DNA of 45,000 nt. Origin: Chrysomallon squamiferum (taxonomy: Eukaryota > Mollusca > Gastropoda > Neomphalida > Peltospiridae). The DNA lies in NCBI GenBank assembly GCA_012295275.1, contig CM022669.1, positions 3,681,494 through 3,726,493 of the forward strand. Reading direction: 5' to 3'. This document shows, piece after piece, positions 11,811 through 25,621 of the stretch. Numbering within the stretch: the first letter of the stretch is position 1; each line of letters opens with the position of its first letter. The notes beneath the pieces were generated by a model. It did no database searches, was not told where the DNA came from, and was given only the letters and a program-made list of their open reading frames with translations. Both the position numbers and the translations under genes were made by a program.

Positions 11811-14800
11811 CTGAAACAGGAACAATTTACAGTTTAGTATTTAGAATGGTTTGATTTAAATACTGACTGAGCAACAAAACTGTTACTTCATAACACTGGA
11901 TATCATACTGTGAAGTAACAGTGGTGTTGTTTAGCAAGCCAGTGTGTTTAAAACAAACTACTGCTTATACTGTTTTATGACAAAAACAAGCCAGTGTATT
12001 TAAATCACCATATTATATATACTATTTTATGACAAAAATAAGACAAACAGTGTGCTTAAAACAAACTACTGCGTATACTGCTTTATGACAAAAACAAGCC
12101 AGTGTATTTAAATCACCATATTATATATACTATTTTATGACAAAAATAAGACAAACAGGTGTGTTTAAAACAAACTGCATGGGTTGAGGAATAAGTCATT
12201 GCAGTTAAATTAAATAAATCATTACACAGAAGAAAAATTAAGCTTAATGGATAACAAGATGTAATTTAATCAATAATGTATTCTGTTGTTATTTACCACT
12301 TCTTCCCAACAATAATAATTAAGCTTAAGTTTTCTTCTATGTAATGATTAAATTTAACTGCAATGATTTATTCCTCAACCCAGTACTACTTTATGACAAA
12401 AACAAGACAAATGATGTATTTAAATCAAACTGTTGTAAATATTGATAGTGACTGTTTAAAGTTTGTCTTTTGATGATAACATGAATGGTTTAAAGAAATA
12501 ATGGTTGTTTTATATAGATTTGGTGTCCATGGATTTGTTTTATGGATTTGTAACAAGTATGGGTGCTATCACAAGTTGTATTTTGGTTTTGTGATTTTTT
12601 GTTGGCTTTTTTTGTCATCATTTCATATAGTTATAGAAATGTTAAAAAAGAAAAAAAGATTAAAATTAATCAAATTAGTTTATGACATTGCTATATATAA
12701 AATGAAATCACAAAACAAAGGAAAATATCTATCTCTGTTTACCCATTTGAGCTTTGTATATTAAAAAATTGTATTTTATTAAGAATAAAGGTTGGTGTAT
12801 TCAAACAAATAAACAAATCACATTAATATATTCATAATGAATAACATAACATAAAACATTTAATTTAAGACTATTTTTCAGCACTAATGCAAGGAATTTT
12901 TTGCATCCATATTCATGTAACTTAGCTTGACAGGAAAATGAACAGTACAATTACACGGAACCTTTCTGCCGCTATCTAACATTTTAAAGTTTATTTCTAA
13001 GGACTGTTACATGGATCAATTTGTCATCTCATGAATAGAAACTGCAGTCAGTGTATGAATATGGAAAGAGATAACTCATTTTGAAGTACTGCATTTGGAA
13101 GATGACAAAGAGGATTTGATATGTTATCCAAATGAAGACAAATGTGCAGATGTTACATTCTGTCTGTCAGTCTATGATGTTTTCAAACTGATTCAACCAG
13201 CATGAATACTGTCTGGTTTAATAATTTTATAGCTTAAAAAAACACATCTAAACTTAGAGAGCATGCACATTTCAACACACACACACATGCATGCAAACTC
13301 TCCATTAAAGGCTCTCTTTGAGCATGTCTATCTATTTAGCTATTTATATATTTATCTACCTGCATACCTACATATCTACATATCTACTTACCAACCTACC
13401 ATCCTACCTATATCTATCTATCAACCTACTTATCTATCTATCTACTTATCTACCTACCTACCTATCTACCAACCTACCTATATACCTATCTATCTATCTA
13501 TCTATCTATCTATTTATCTACCTACCTACCTATCTATCATTCTGTGTTGCTCTCTGTTTAGTAAAAGGTGCCTGACAGAAAGAAAGCACACACGTATACT
13601 TACACAGATTCAGGAATTTGAGACTCAAGCGGGACCTGACTTGGTTTCACAGTTGGAAGTTTGTCAAAGGAGAGACAAGTCTTTGACATTCGCAGAAGAC
13701 CCTCACAGAACTTCTGTCCCATTTCTTCCAAAATCTGTGTGTTCATGTGCTGGTCCTACAACATGTTTTATATAGTGTCACTTACACTCATAATATGATT
13801 TACTTTATTCATATGTTCAGTTGGACTTTTTTCAAGTTTCATTCAAAGTATTGCAATTAATATATATGTTAATATTATTACTGTGTATGTAAATTATTTA
13901 TCAACAGCAGCACACTGAAATTTATTCCCAATTAAAAACACTTAATTTCATACATATACTGGCAATACATACACTCACTCAAATGTACATTCCTGTATAC
14001 ATATTCATAAATACCACAAACATGTACATTCACACAGACACACACACACACACACTCATACACTCATACATGCATGCTAATACATACATACACACACATA
14101 CATAAAAATATGCACACATAAACTCAGAGGCACAACCACACACACACACAAACACAGAGGCACAAATAAACACACACACAAAACACACAGGGCACAAACA
14201 AACACACACAAAACACAGAGGCACAAACACAACACACACACAAACACAGAGGCACAACCAAACACACACACAAAAAACAGAGGCACAACCAAACACACAC
14301 ACAAAACACACAGAGGCACAACCAAACACACACAAACACAGAGGCACAACCACACACACACACACACAACACAGAGGCACAAACAAACACACAAACACAC
14401 AAACACCACGACACAACCAAACACACAAAGACACAACCAAACACACACACACAACACAGAGGCACAACCACACACACACACACAACACAGAGGCACAACC
14501 AAACACACAAACACACAAACACAAAGACACAACCAAACACACACACACAATAAAAAAGATGTTACTCACCCTTGTACTTCCCCTGGTCACTTCCCCATGG
14601 TGGTCACACCCTCCACACCACCACCCTGTAGCTGCTCTCCATGGTGTAGCTGCGTATGATGCCGATGTGCCTCCACACCACCACCCTGGCCGTTGTCTCC
14701 TTCGACCTCTCAACAACAAAACTACAGTTCTGCAGGGAGAAGCCTGGAGCTGTGGCATGGAGAATCCTCGGCAGTGTCTGTAACAACAGAATCAGTCAAC

Positions 14801-15461
14801 AGTGAAAACATGCACAACTACACTGAAAGTTTGAGAAAGTCTTTTATAGGGAAACAATTCAGAATTTGGTAAATTACAGAATCAGTCAACACTATAAAAA
14901 CATTCACAATTACACTGAAGTTTGAGAAAGTCTTTTGTAGTCAAAAAATTCAGAATTTGGTAAACAACAGAATTAATCCAATAATGTCAAAACAAGCCTA
15001 AATAGACTGAAAGTTTCAAGAACGTCTTCCATGTATAAATAATTTAGAATCTTGTAAACAATCAGGTTTATCAGCCCAAGGCAAGGTTAGTATGTTAAAA
15101 GATGAGTTAGACAGGAAAGGGTTTAGTGCTTCTACATTTTCCCTATTATATCTACATGGAGATCAGTTCTTGGATTTGATCCCAGTTCCTACCAGCTTTA
15201 CATGAATGCCTCATATTAATATTTAATTATTAATTAATAGTTATTACTATTTATCTGTGTCATAAATGAGCTAGCAAGGCCAAAATAAAATGGAAAATGA
15301 TTACAGTGTGTGTGCATGTTCTAGCCTAAATAGACTTCAGATGTGCTTTAGAATAAGAAAATTAATTATACTTTGTCACTGTAGTAATAGTTAAAATAAG
15401 TAACTAACTAAATAAATCAACAATAATAAAAAAATATATAAAATACATAATGAAAATAAAA

Positions 15462-15512
<51 letters not shown>

Positions 15513-18235
15513 AATAAATAAATAAATAAATACACAACTTAATTATGGCACAAAACAAACCAAATAATGGACATGTTTTGATTTATCACTGAAAATCTTG
15601 CTTGTAATTTTAATGTCTATTTACTACTTAGATTATGACACATAATAATACTCTGGAAGAAACCTGTTATGTAAAGAAAAACAACCACATCAATTTTCAA
15701 AATTTCATTTTTGATAAAGTGACTTCTTTTTCTTTCATTGAGACAACACTTATTCTGCCAATAATTTAATAAAATACTGTAAATTCTGGATTTTTATCAC
15801 AAGCACCACACGAAATGAAATTATTGTTAAAATGTGTGTGTTGAATCAATGTCTTTTGATCATCTGCTTTTAAGGAAGCAAGCAAGAAGAAGAAGAACTC
15901 TTGTATCATGGGGTGAAAAAGCTTTGAAAAATGAAAGTAATAAATAAATCAATTTGTGGAGGACAGCACTTACATTTTCGGGCACTTTAGACTCTGGCGC
16001 CCATATAAATAAATTAACAAAGAGAAAATAAATCAATGAAGAGTCAGTTTAGTGTTGGACAGTGGCCCCCAGCCTGTCAGAATGGTGATCATTATGCAAC
16101 AGAGAACAACAGCTGAGAAATCACCAAGGTCAAAACAACCTGATTTCAATGATAAATAATTGCTTTACTGATTTAATCATTTCGGTAATAACCATTATTA
16201 CTTGTCACTTATCAATCATCTTTTAACAGATTTTACAGTGTTGCTGTTCCTCATTTTGTAATCTATCACTTAAGATGCAGCTTTTGCTGGGTACTCAATA
16301 TGCGTATCAATTAGGGTTGAATTAGACAGGAATAATCATAACATTAGCTCGATATAACTGAGTAACAGTCGTTTAAGCTAATTTAATTACTTGGTTATGT
16401 TAACTGTCTGGTGAATTTAAAAATGCTGCTGAAACCTAGGTATTGTGAAGAATGCCATTAACAGTCTATCCAGGAAGGAAGGAAAAATATATTTTATAAA
16501 AAAAAGCACTCAGTATATTTTTTTTTTACTCTATCATTTGTTGGTGGTCCTATATTTGATTAAAGCATCACCCTTCCTGAATTAATATTCTGCTCATGGT
16601 AAAAATGATTAAAATGGGAACTCAAAAATATCATACAAACAGTTTTATGTATAAAAAAAAAAAAAAAAAAAAAAAGACAGACAAAAAAACAGACAAATTT
16701 GTTTTAGAAAAAAACAAATTAAAAAAACAACAAAAACAAAATTATAATAAAAGAAATGACCTTAAAACCATTATCTTCCATCTTGTTGCCTGTACAAGCT
16801 GGGTTGTTGGAATCGTTGACAATCCACGACATAACTGGACTGCAGCCATACATGAAAATGTTCTTCTTACGAGAATGACCATGGTAATCACAAAATACCT
16901 AAATATGTATGAAACAGATTATAATTATTAGTGAATAAGACATATACAGTCAAACCTGTCTATAACAGCCACTTTGGAGACCAGGCAAATGTGGTTGTAA
17001 AAGGCAGGTGGCTGTCAAACTGAGTTAAAACATAATAAAATGTTTTGTGGAAGGAACTTCAAGGTGGCTATCATATACAGGTGACAACAAAAATAGGTTT
17101 GACTGTATTTGTTTCATTGTGTCACATATCAAATCAATGAATATTTTCTGATACAAATAAATGTTTCCAGTAAATGTTTATTTTTATTTTTTAGTTCCCT
17201 AAGTAACAATAAAATAATAAACTGACATTTGAAATACTGAGGCTAAGATGACTTTTCCTTATTTTGTTAGACAGAAATATGAAAAAATATATAAGAACAA
17301 AGACAGACAGATTTATATGGCGACAGGGAAATATAATTGTTTTTTTATGAGAACAGATATATATATATATATGGTAATATAGAAATATAAAAAGAATTAC
17401 AAGTATAATCAAGAAGAGATATATATGCAACAATCTGAGTGGCATTTTTCAATACTATTAATAATTACTTTAAAAAATGAATATCTAATTAAGAACAGTT
17501 AAAAACAAATATTTAATAAAGTCATCAAAATGAACAGGTTGTCTTACCAGTGGAGTTTTATTCACCATGTTCATGTACATGAGCAGACCTTTTGTGTGGT
17601 AGATTGTGGGGTGCAGCTTGGGACATGGTCGATGCCATCGTCTATTCAAATCCTCTGCAACCAGTGAACATCGATGACTTTGAAAAAACAAAACATATTG
17701 TTAAAATTAATTTCTTAGTGCTATAATCTTCTTAAAACAAATAAATGATGTTAATATTACTAACAGTAATAATAATGTTGATGTTTGATGAAGATCTTCA
17801 TCATCACCATCATCATTATCATGATAATAATAATACTGCTGCTGGAACTACTACTACAACTACTACTACTATTACTACTTACTATAAAATCAAGAAAAAC
17901 AAAAACAACAAAAAAATTAATTGTAACAATAGCTGTAGCTAGTGACTAAAATAATTATACTGCTACTAATAACAACGTAACAACAATAAGAATGACACTG
18001 ATAAATTAACTTTAATTAAAATACAAATTATAAAAACATAACAACAACAAAAACACAGTACATTGGTATAATACTATTTTTCAAGTTTGTGTTTTAACTT
18101 ACTTGCCATTGATAACACCATCTGGATTGAGCATGGGCACAATTTTAAAAATGAATAATTCTCTCAAATGTTGTGCCTGGGGCTTCTTACTTATTAGAAA
18201 GTCAATAGTGCCTTGAAGAATTAAAATAATAAAAA

Positions 18236-18290
<55 letters not shown>

Positions 18291-19822
18291 GCAAAAACGA
18301 AATAATATAATTAATGAAATTATTTATGCAAAAATAAAAAAAATAAAAAATAAAAGTTTGAAATATACAGATGATATTATACGTAACTAACTCATAAATA
18401 TAAATGTGTATAATGTATTAATTTTCAGTTTAATTCCATGCTTATAAAATGAAAGTATAAATATACAGTAAGATATTTTCAATTTTTGCAATTCTATACT
18501 TACAAAATATCAACATCCAAAAGAAAAACTTCAAAATGGAAACAACATATATATAAAATTAATTGTAATAATTTTTAATTTGGATTAACTGGGATTAAAC
18601 TGTTTACCTTTCATCACCCAGCTTGAGTTACTTTCACCTGGATGAACCCGACCAGACAGAAAAATGTAAGGTCTAGATCCTGCAAGAAAGAAAAATAGTT
18701 ATTTATACAAGTTTGAAATGTCAGATTTTTAATAAAACTATAGATTATACTGAAAATAACATACAGTGTATAATGAAAATACTATACAGTGCATAACAAA
18801 AAACTACATATAAAATAAATACATATGTACAAATTAGTGTAGAGTGTTTAATGAGAAAATAAACTAAAAAATAAATATAAAACTATAAGTTTCCACAATC
18901 AAAAACAAACAAACTTTTAATGTAATTCAAAATGTTTCATTATCCTGTGTATGTGTGTGTGCCTAAGTACACACATGCATACTGGTGAATGCACAAGGGT
19001 CTGCCTAAATGAACCAGTGAATTATGTTGATTCATTCAATACACTTCAACATCATAAATCTGTTCATGGCACATAAATAACTCACAGAAAGGTAACTAAC
19101 AGAATTCTTCAGTGTCTAAATGAATCAATGAATTACACTGATTTATTTAAAAAAAATTTAAATCACAAATTCTGATTCAAGGCAGGGAAACAGATCACAG
19201 AAAGGAAATTTACAGAACTCTTCAGTGTCTAAATGAACCAATGAATTACAATAATTTATTTTTAAAAATTTTAAAATCACAAATTCTGATTGAAGGCAGG
19301 GAGACAGCTGAGAGGAAGGTAACTTACGGAACTCTTCGATGCTCTCTGGGTCGAGTGACTTGGGCTGAGCTGTGATGGTGATCACTGGAACGCTGTTTCC
19401 AGATATCGTCTCACACAGCTTCTGGCAGTTGTAGTAGATCAAGCGAGAGTTGCAGTGCATGTCCCACATTTGAAGATGAACCTAAGAAACAAAAATAAAA
19501 TCTACCACAACATAAGAGTGAGCAGAAGAAAGAAGGATTTGGCTTCAAGAAAGAATGAAATTAATTTTTATAATGACTAAAATGTATTTTGAATAAATGC
19601 CTTATATGTTATCAGGAACCACAGCTGATTCACATTAAAACATTATTAATTAGTTGTTAATTAATAATATTGAATATTCTGTTTGTCCTCATGTTCCTTC
19701 ACAGTTGGAAAGAGAGATATATAGATTTAAGACAGAGATAAAGTTTTAAAATGGTAATGTATGTAATTTATGTATATAAACATATAAATAAGACAGACTA
19801 ACAGACTGAGAGAAAGAAAATC

Positions 19823-19909
<87 letters not shown>

Positions 19910-22332
19910 GAGAGAGAGAGAGAGAGAGCACTGAGGAAAAAAAGAAAGTCAGATACACACACACACACACACACACACAACAGAAGAACCAGAGAGCAAA
20001 CATGTAAAAAGTGATATTAACCAGAACTCTGTGACACACGAACCTGCAGAGTGGTGTAGCTGTACGGGTAATGATAGGCCAGGTAACACACATCACGGTT
20101 GTATTTGAAAACTAAAGTGAAAGTAGCTGTGTAGTAGGACTTTCCTTTCACCCCACCAGTGGTCTGCGAGCTGCGAATGAAGTGATTCTTGTAGTAGCAG
20201 ATGTCTGTACCACTTCGCTTCCACATTCCTCGACCCTCCATCGCTTCAGCTACAGAGTACACCAACGGTTTCATTCCTGAAATAAATAAATGAAATTAAA
20301 AATAATATATAATTAACATGATGACAGCAGTTGTATAATGACACCTCTTCATATAGCAGGGATCATTAATATTAATAATAGTAGTAGTAGTAGTAGTAGT
20401 AGTAGAAGTAGTAGCAGTAGTAGTAGTGATAGTAATGCTAATTTTGTTAATGATGATGATGATGATGATGATGATAATATAATGATAACTATTATACAGT
20501 TATAACAAGAATGGGCCATATTATAATAATAAAATACAAGGAAAGGTTAAAACAAAAACAAAAAGTTTAAAAAAAAGAAAAAGAACCAAAAAGAATCATA
20601 GATACAGCAATCATGCAACTATTTACTGACGGAAAAATGTAACACTGCTCATTTCATATAAAAATAAATTATCTTTCTTAATTAATTACACAATAAGTGT
20701 CTCTGATCAAATATAAATTTTACGAGACATCAACTCACCAAAATTGAGCTGACTGTTGAGTTTCTCACAGTTGACGATGTTGAACCTGTAAGGTACATCG
20801 GCCACCATGTTGCTCACTTCAAAGTAGAACCACTGGTGATGGTGGTTGGTGTTAATGTCAGGATTGAGGATCAGATCGTACTCAAACTCTCGAACCTTGA
20901 AATAGGAACATTTTCTACATGTCACTGTGGTAAACATTAATTTCAATTCTGAAAGTGAGGCTAATAAAACAATAATAAATAATAACGGAGTAATCAGTCC
21001 TTTGTTAAAGAACCTGCATACATGAAGTAGTTAACTCTGAGAAATCAAAAAATAAAAATTTCTGTATTTTGAGAAATCAAATGTCAATGTTTTCAACATT
21101 GCTGCAGATTTTATTTTTATTAGAAGAACACAAGGGAACATTAAAAAATAAACAAAATATAATAACAAATAAAAAAGCAGCAACAAAAACAACTATAGAA
21201 CTTGCTGACTTATTAATTCTGTCAAAATGTGTTAAATCCATCTTACATGCAGGTTTTGAAATGATAAAGAGTATATCTTAATGATTATTATTTAATAAAA
21301 AAGATGATGTTGATGATGATAATGATAATAATACATTCTAAAAAAAATGATGATGATAATACAAACTACCAACTGAAATAGTAGACTTTTGTTTAATTAC
21401 TTTGAAAAAGAAACAAACAACAACAATACAACAACAATACAACCATAAAACTCACAGAAAAACAAATTAAATAAATAAATAAATAAGTGGTAAGAAAGAA
21501 AATGGAGAAATAAGAAGCAAAGTGATAATAACATTAAATTCATATTCATTTTACTGTAGAGTGACTAATACCGTGTTTCTATTCTATTTCAATCAAAATT
21601 CTTAATTTCTGACCTAAAAATGTGTTTCATTCATGTTTCTGACTCTAACATTAAAAGTAACTTGATGAAAAAGGAAATAAATATGGAGAATTCTGTTGCT
21701 AGAGGATAATTTGATATTTCATGTGAAAATCGTTAATTAACAAGTGATAAACATACAATTTAGTAATGAACAATGCATTAAAATATACTAACATCTGAAT
21801 TAAATATACAGATAAATAGGTTTCAAACTTTAAACATTTAATTAAATATTTTAATTCAGAAAAAAATTATGTACATCAATCTATTACAGCATACTATTTT
21901 TCTAAAAATACACAAATTTCATGAATGCAAAATTACTGATGAATTAGTGTCTTCACTTCCCTTGCAAAAATAAATTCTGAATGTACTACACATTTCTTAA
22001 CAATAATAATAATTTTCTGATGTATAAATTAAATAAATATTTCAATTTATATGTGATATAATTATTAATAAAAGTAGTTGACATTTTATAATTTAAAGTT
22101 TATACACCTGTTTTAAATATCATATTGTAAATAAATATTAATAAATATATACCTGTATAACTTTCCTGAGATTGCCACATTCAAACTGGGAATTAAAATG
22201 CAAAACATCCAAACCCAGATCTGGTCTACCTACTCTGAAAACATAGATTTAACATTCTCTTAAAATTTTAATACTAAAAAACAAATACTTGCAAAATTAT
22301 TACAATAACATTAAATTTTAAAAACATACAAA

Positions 22333-22373
<41 letters not shown>

Positions 22374-22393
22374 TAATAATAATGATAATAAAA

Positions 22394-22425
<32 letters not shown>

Positions 22426-25400
22426 ATGCAATTACATTCCATTAACTGTAAATAACAAAAATTATAAACTAATTCTTGAATTATTACAATTATACTATTA
22501 TTCAAATCTGTAATATCACTTCAGTAAAGCTTTAGAAACACAAACTAAATGTAATGATAGTGTGTTTGTATCAAGAAATGCTATTTACTTTTGTAACAAA
22601 ATTAGTATTTGACAAGAAAACACTGGTTTCTAAAAGGCTGGGAATTCCTTTAAAGTATACATTTCTGGTATTAGCAAATACTGGAAAAATGTGCATCCTT
22701 TTTATATACTGCCATATTATTGTTATATACTCAGTATAATCCTTTGCTAATAATAAAGTATGGAAATTAGATTAAAACAAAACGAAATAACAGCTCTTGA
22801 GAACACATAAACATATTTACTCTAAATATCCAGGTTTAAACATTAAGGAAAAATTTAATCATGATTTACTCAGTCTGTCAAGGTATTTTACATTTCTAAG
22901 TTTTATGGAGGAACATAGAAAACTGCAATCCTGAGGCATGTACCTGAAGATGATATTGTATTTCTGTTTACCTTTCTATCTCTCTATCTGTCTATCCACA
23001 CCCACACACACAATTTACATTTTATGGAAAATATAATAAAAAGGTTGTAAAAATATATATTTAAATTAAAAAAAAACCCACATAAAAATAAGAAATTCAT
23101 ATAAGAGAAACATAGTAAGGGTATATTTTTCATTACTTTGCCTCATCTCTGTTTGAGAGTTCAACATCGAAGCGGTTACACCCGTTTCCTGTTGGAACTA
23201 TCACTTGGTCAATATCGTAAACAACTCTGTCTATGACATATTCATGATGAATCATACGATCAATATCTTCAAATATTTTGGATCTGAAAATTATAATAAA
23301 TAATCAGTTTGTAACTTTGAAATATACAGTCAAACATGCTTATAATGCCAACTCAAAAGACAATGCAATAGTACGTGTTACAGACAGTAAACAAGTAATT
23401 AAAATGCTTAAAAAAAAAAGAAAAAGAATTATCACTAATTTTACTTTAAACATTTGAACTCTTTAAAAGTAAATTCCATTGAACTGGTGGTAAATTACAA
23501 AAATAAAGAGTTAATTATCAAAAATATTTCTTGTTTTACCTCTGAACCCCAAATTTCCTGTGGTAGAAATTCTCTGGAACTTCGCAGCCTTTGGCATGGT
23601 GCAGATCGGGGTAAGCTAGCTTTTCGAACCTGAACGCACTTTTGGTGTGCCCCGCACACTGCAGGTGAATTCGTGGGTCGTACACCATCTCTTCATCGTC
23701 CACCTCATCGGCGCTGCTGGACGAAGCTGCACACTCGTGCTGGTCCAGCAGGTCGTGCTGCAGTGGGATGGGCGTGATGCACAGCGCTTCCACTAAGTCA
23801 TGTTCGGCTCGCGACTTTTTCGACTTCTTTTCCTTCACTGAAAAAGACTTCTTCAGATTTCTCAGTTTCTTGGAAGACATTTTCTGAGGAACAGAAGCAG
23901 ATTTGGTAAGAGGTTTGACATTGTGTGGAAAGTTTACATCGAGTGAAAACACTCTCGAACCAGTCTTTACATTGACAGCACTGGCGCCTTCATCGACACC
24001 TTTAAAACCGATAACTGGAGATTCGCCTTCTTTCTCCATGGTGTTGCAGTGGTTGATGTTCGTCTGGACAGAGTAGAACTTGTTTGCTCTGAACTGACGG
24101 CTCGATTCGCTTTTTGCGGAACTCAGTCGTAAATGCTGTTGCTGCATCTGGCGGATGTTTGAGGATGACTTCACACGCCGATGTGCCAGACTGATCTGTT
24201 CTGCGGTGCCGTTGTTTGCGTCGTTGGGACTGTGGTATGCTGTGGGGATGAAAACTGAGCTCTTTTTTGTGTTTGGTGACTGAAAATAAAACACTAAAAT
24301 AAAAACATTGGATGCAAAATATATTTAAACTAAAATAATAAATAACAACAACAACAACAACAACAACAACAATAACAATAACAATAACAACAACAACAAC
24401 AATAATAATAAATAAATAAATAAATAAATAAATAAATGAAATACAATCAGTCAAGAAAATAATTAACAATAAATATAAATAAAAATATCTATGATCTGTG
24501 TATGTGTTTGGGTGTAAGGACATGCTTGAATGTGTGTGTCTGTGTGTATTGTATGCATGCATTTTACAGGAACAATAGTTATGTTTATGACTGACTGAAT
24601 TTTTCTGATAATAACAAAACACTAACTTCCAGCATGAAGTCAAAGAGCTCAGGAAAATATTTTGAATAAAGACTCAATTCTTCACAACTGCGCTGTTCTG
24701 GTGATTCCAGCCCATCGCCTTGCTCATCATCTGGCTGTTAGAAATAAAGTAAATGTGGTAGTAAGGTCTGAAAACAATTTCTTTAAATTTCCTTTTAAAA
24801 AAACACCCCCAAAACCCCATCTTTTATGTTTCCAAGTATTTTACTGTTTTGGGGAAGCTGTTTTCATTAATAACACAATATAACAATCAAATACTACTAT
24901 TATGAAACATGAAGATAACAGAGAAATGAAAATATCTCACATAAATGCATGAGATACAAAGTGTGAAATTAAGAAATATTAAAAAAGATCCCACTTCTGA
25001 GATAAAAGGTTTTATATAAAATAAAATAAAATAAATAAATTAATAAATTAAAATCTACTATAATAATCAAATAATGTTAGCAAAGAACACAGACTGCTTT
25101 GGAATTAGCAAATAAATAAATAAATAAATAAATAAAAATTAATATCATAATGTCAAACACAAACCTCATCAGAATTGTCAATCTGAAAGCGTTCATCATC
25201 GCTGTCTATGTCATCATCATCATCCATGGAGCTGTGATCACTGTCATCAGTGTTGGAAATTGTTGAAGCAGAACCTGCTACACGAAGTTACACAAAAACA
25301 ATCTTATAATGAAACAAACCATCAATGTTTTTCTTTGCATTATGTACATAATTATTCTTAAATTTACTTCAACAACAGATTTTCATCCTTGAAATTATAA

Positions 25401-25558
25401 ATGTACGTGAAATTTATAATATATTTTAATAAAAGATGTTCTTTCTTTATGTCCTAAGTCATTTTCAATATGTATAAAAATATAAGATAAATTTTATAGT
25501 GTTATTCTAAAGGATCGAAACTTTTTTTTTTTTTATATCCACAGATATTGTAGTGTGT

Positions 25559-25621
<63 letters not shown>

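Noticed and set aside
12501-12764. 87-codon plus-strand frame in AGTPBP1 intron 23
   Set aside because: Its composition matches AT-rich intron sequence and there is no recognisable domain.
13263-13775. 170-codon plus-strand frame
   Set aside because: Its first part is a TATC repeat translation and its end is antisense to AGTPBP1 exon 23.
14604-14606. TGA as a selenocysteine codon
   Set aside because: CCP1 is not a selenoprotein family, the position is not a conserved Cys, and the flanking residues look inserted. No SECIS element was identified.
14030-14758. Long Cys/Val-rich open frames on the minus strand (up to 242 codons)
   Set aside because: They are translations of a CA-rich minisatellite in three frames. 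The only real coding part is exon 22 at 14570-14777, in another frame.
24002-24643. 213-codon minus-strand frame overlapping exons 11-12
   Set aside because: It reads through an intron with AAC/TAA repeats and is out of frame with the conserved exon 12 product.
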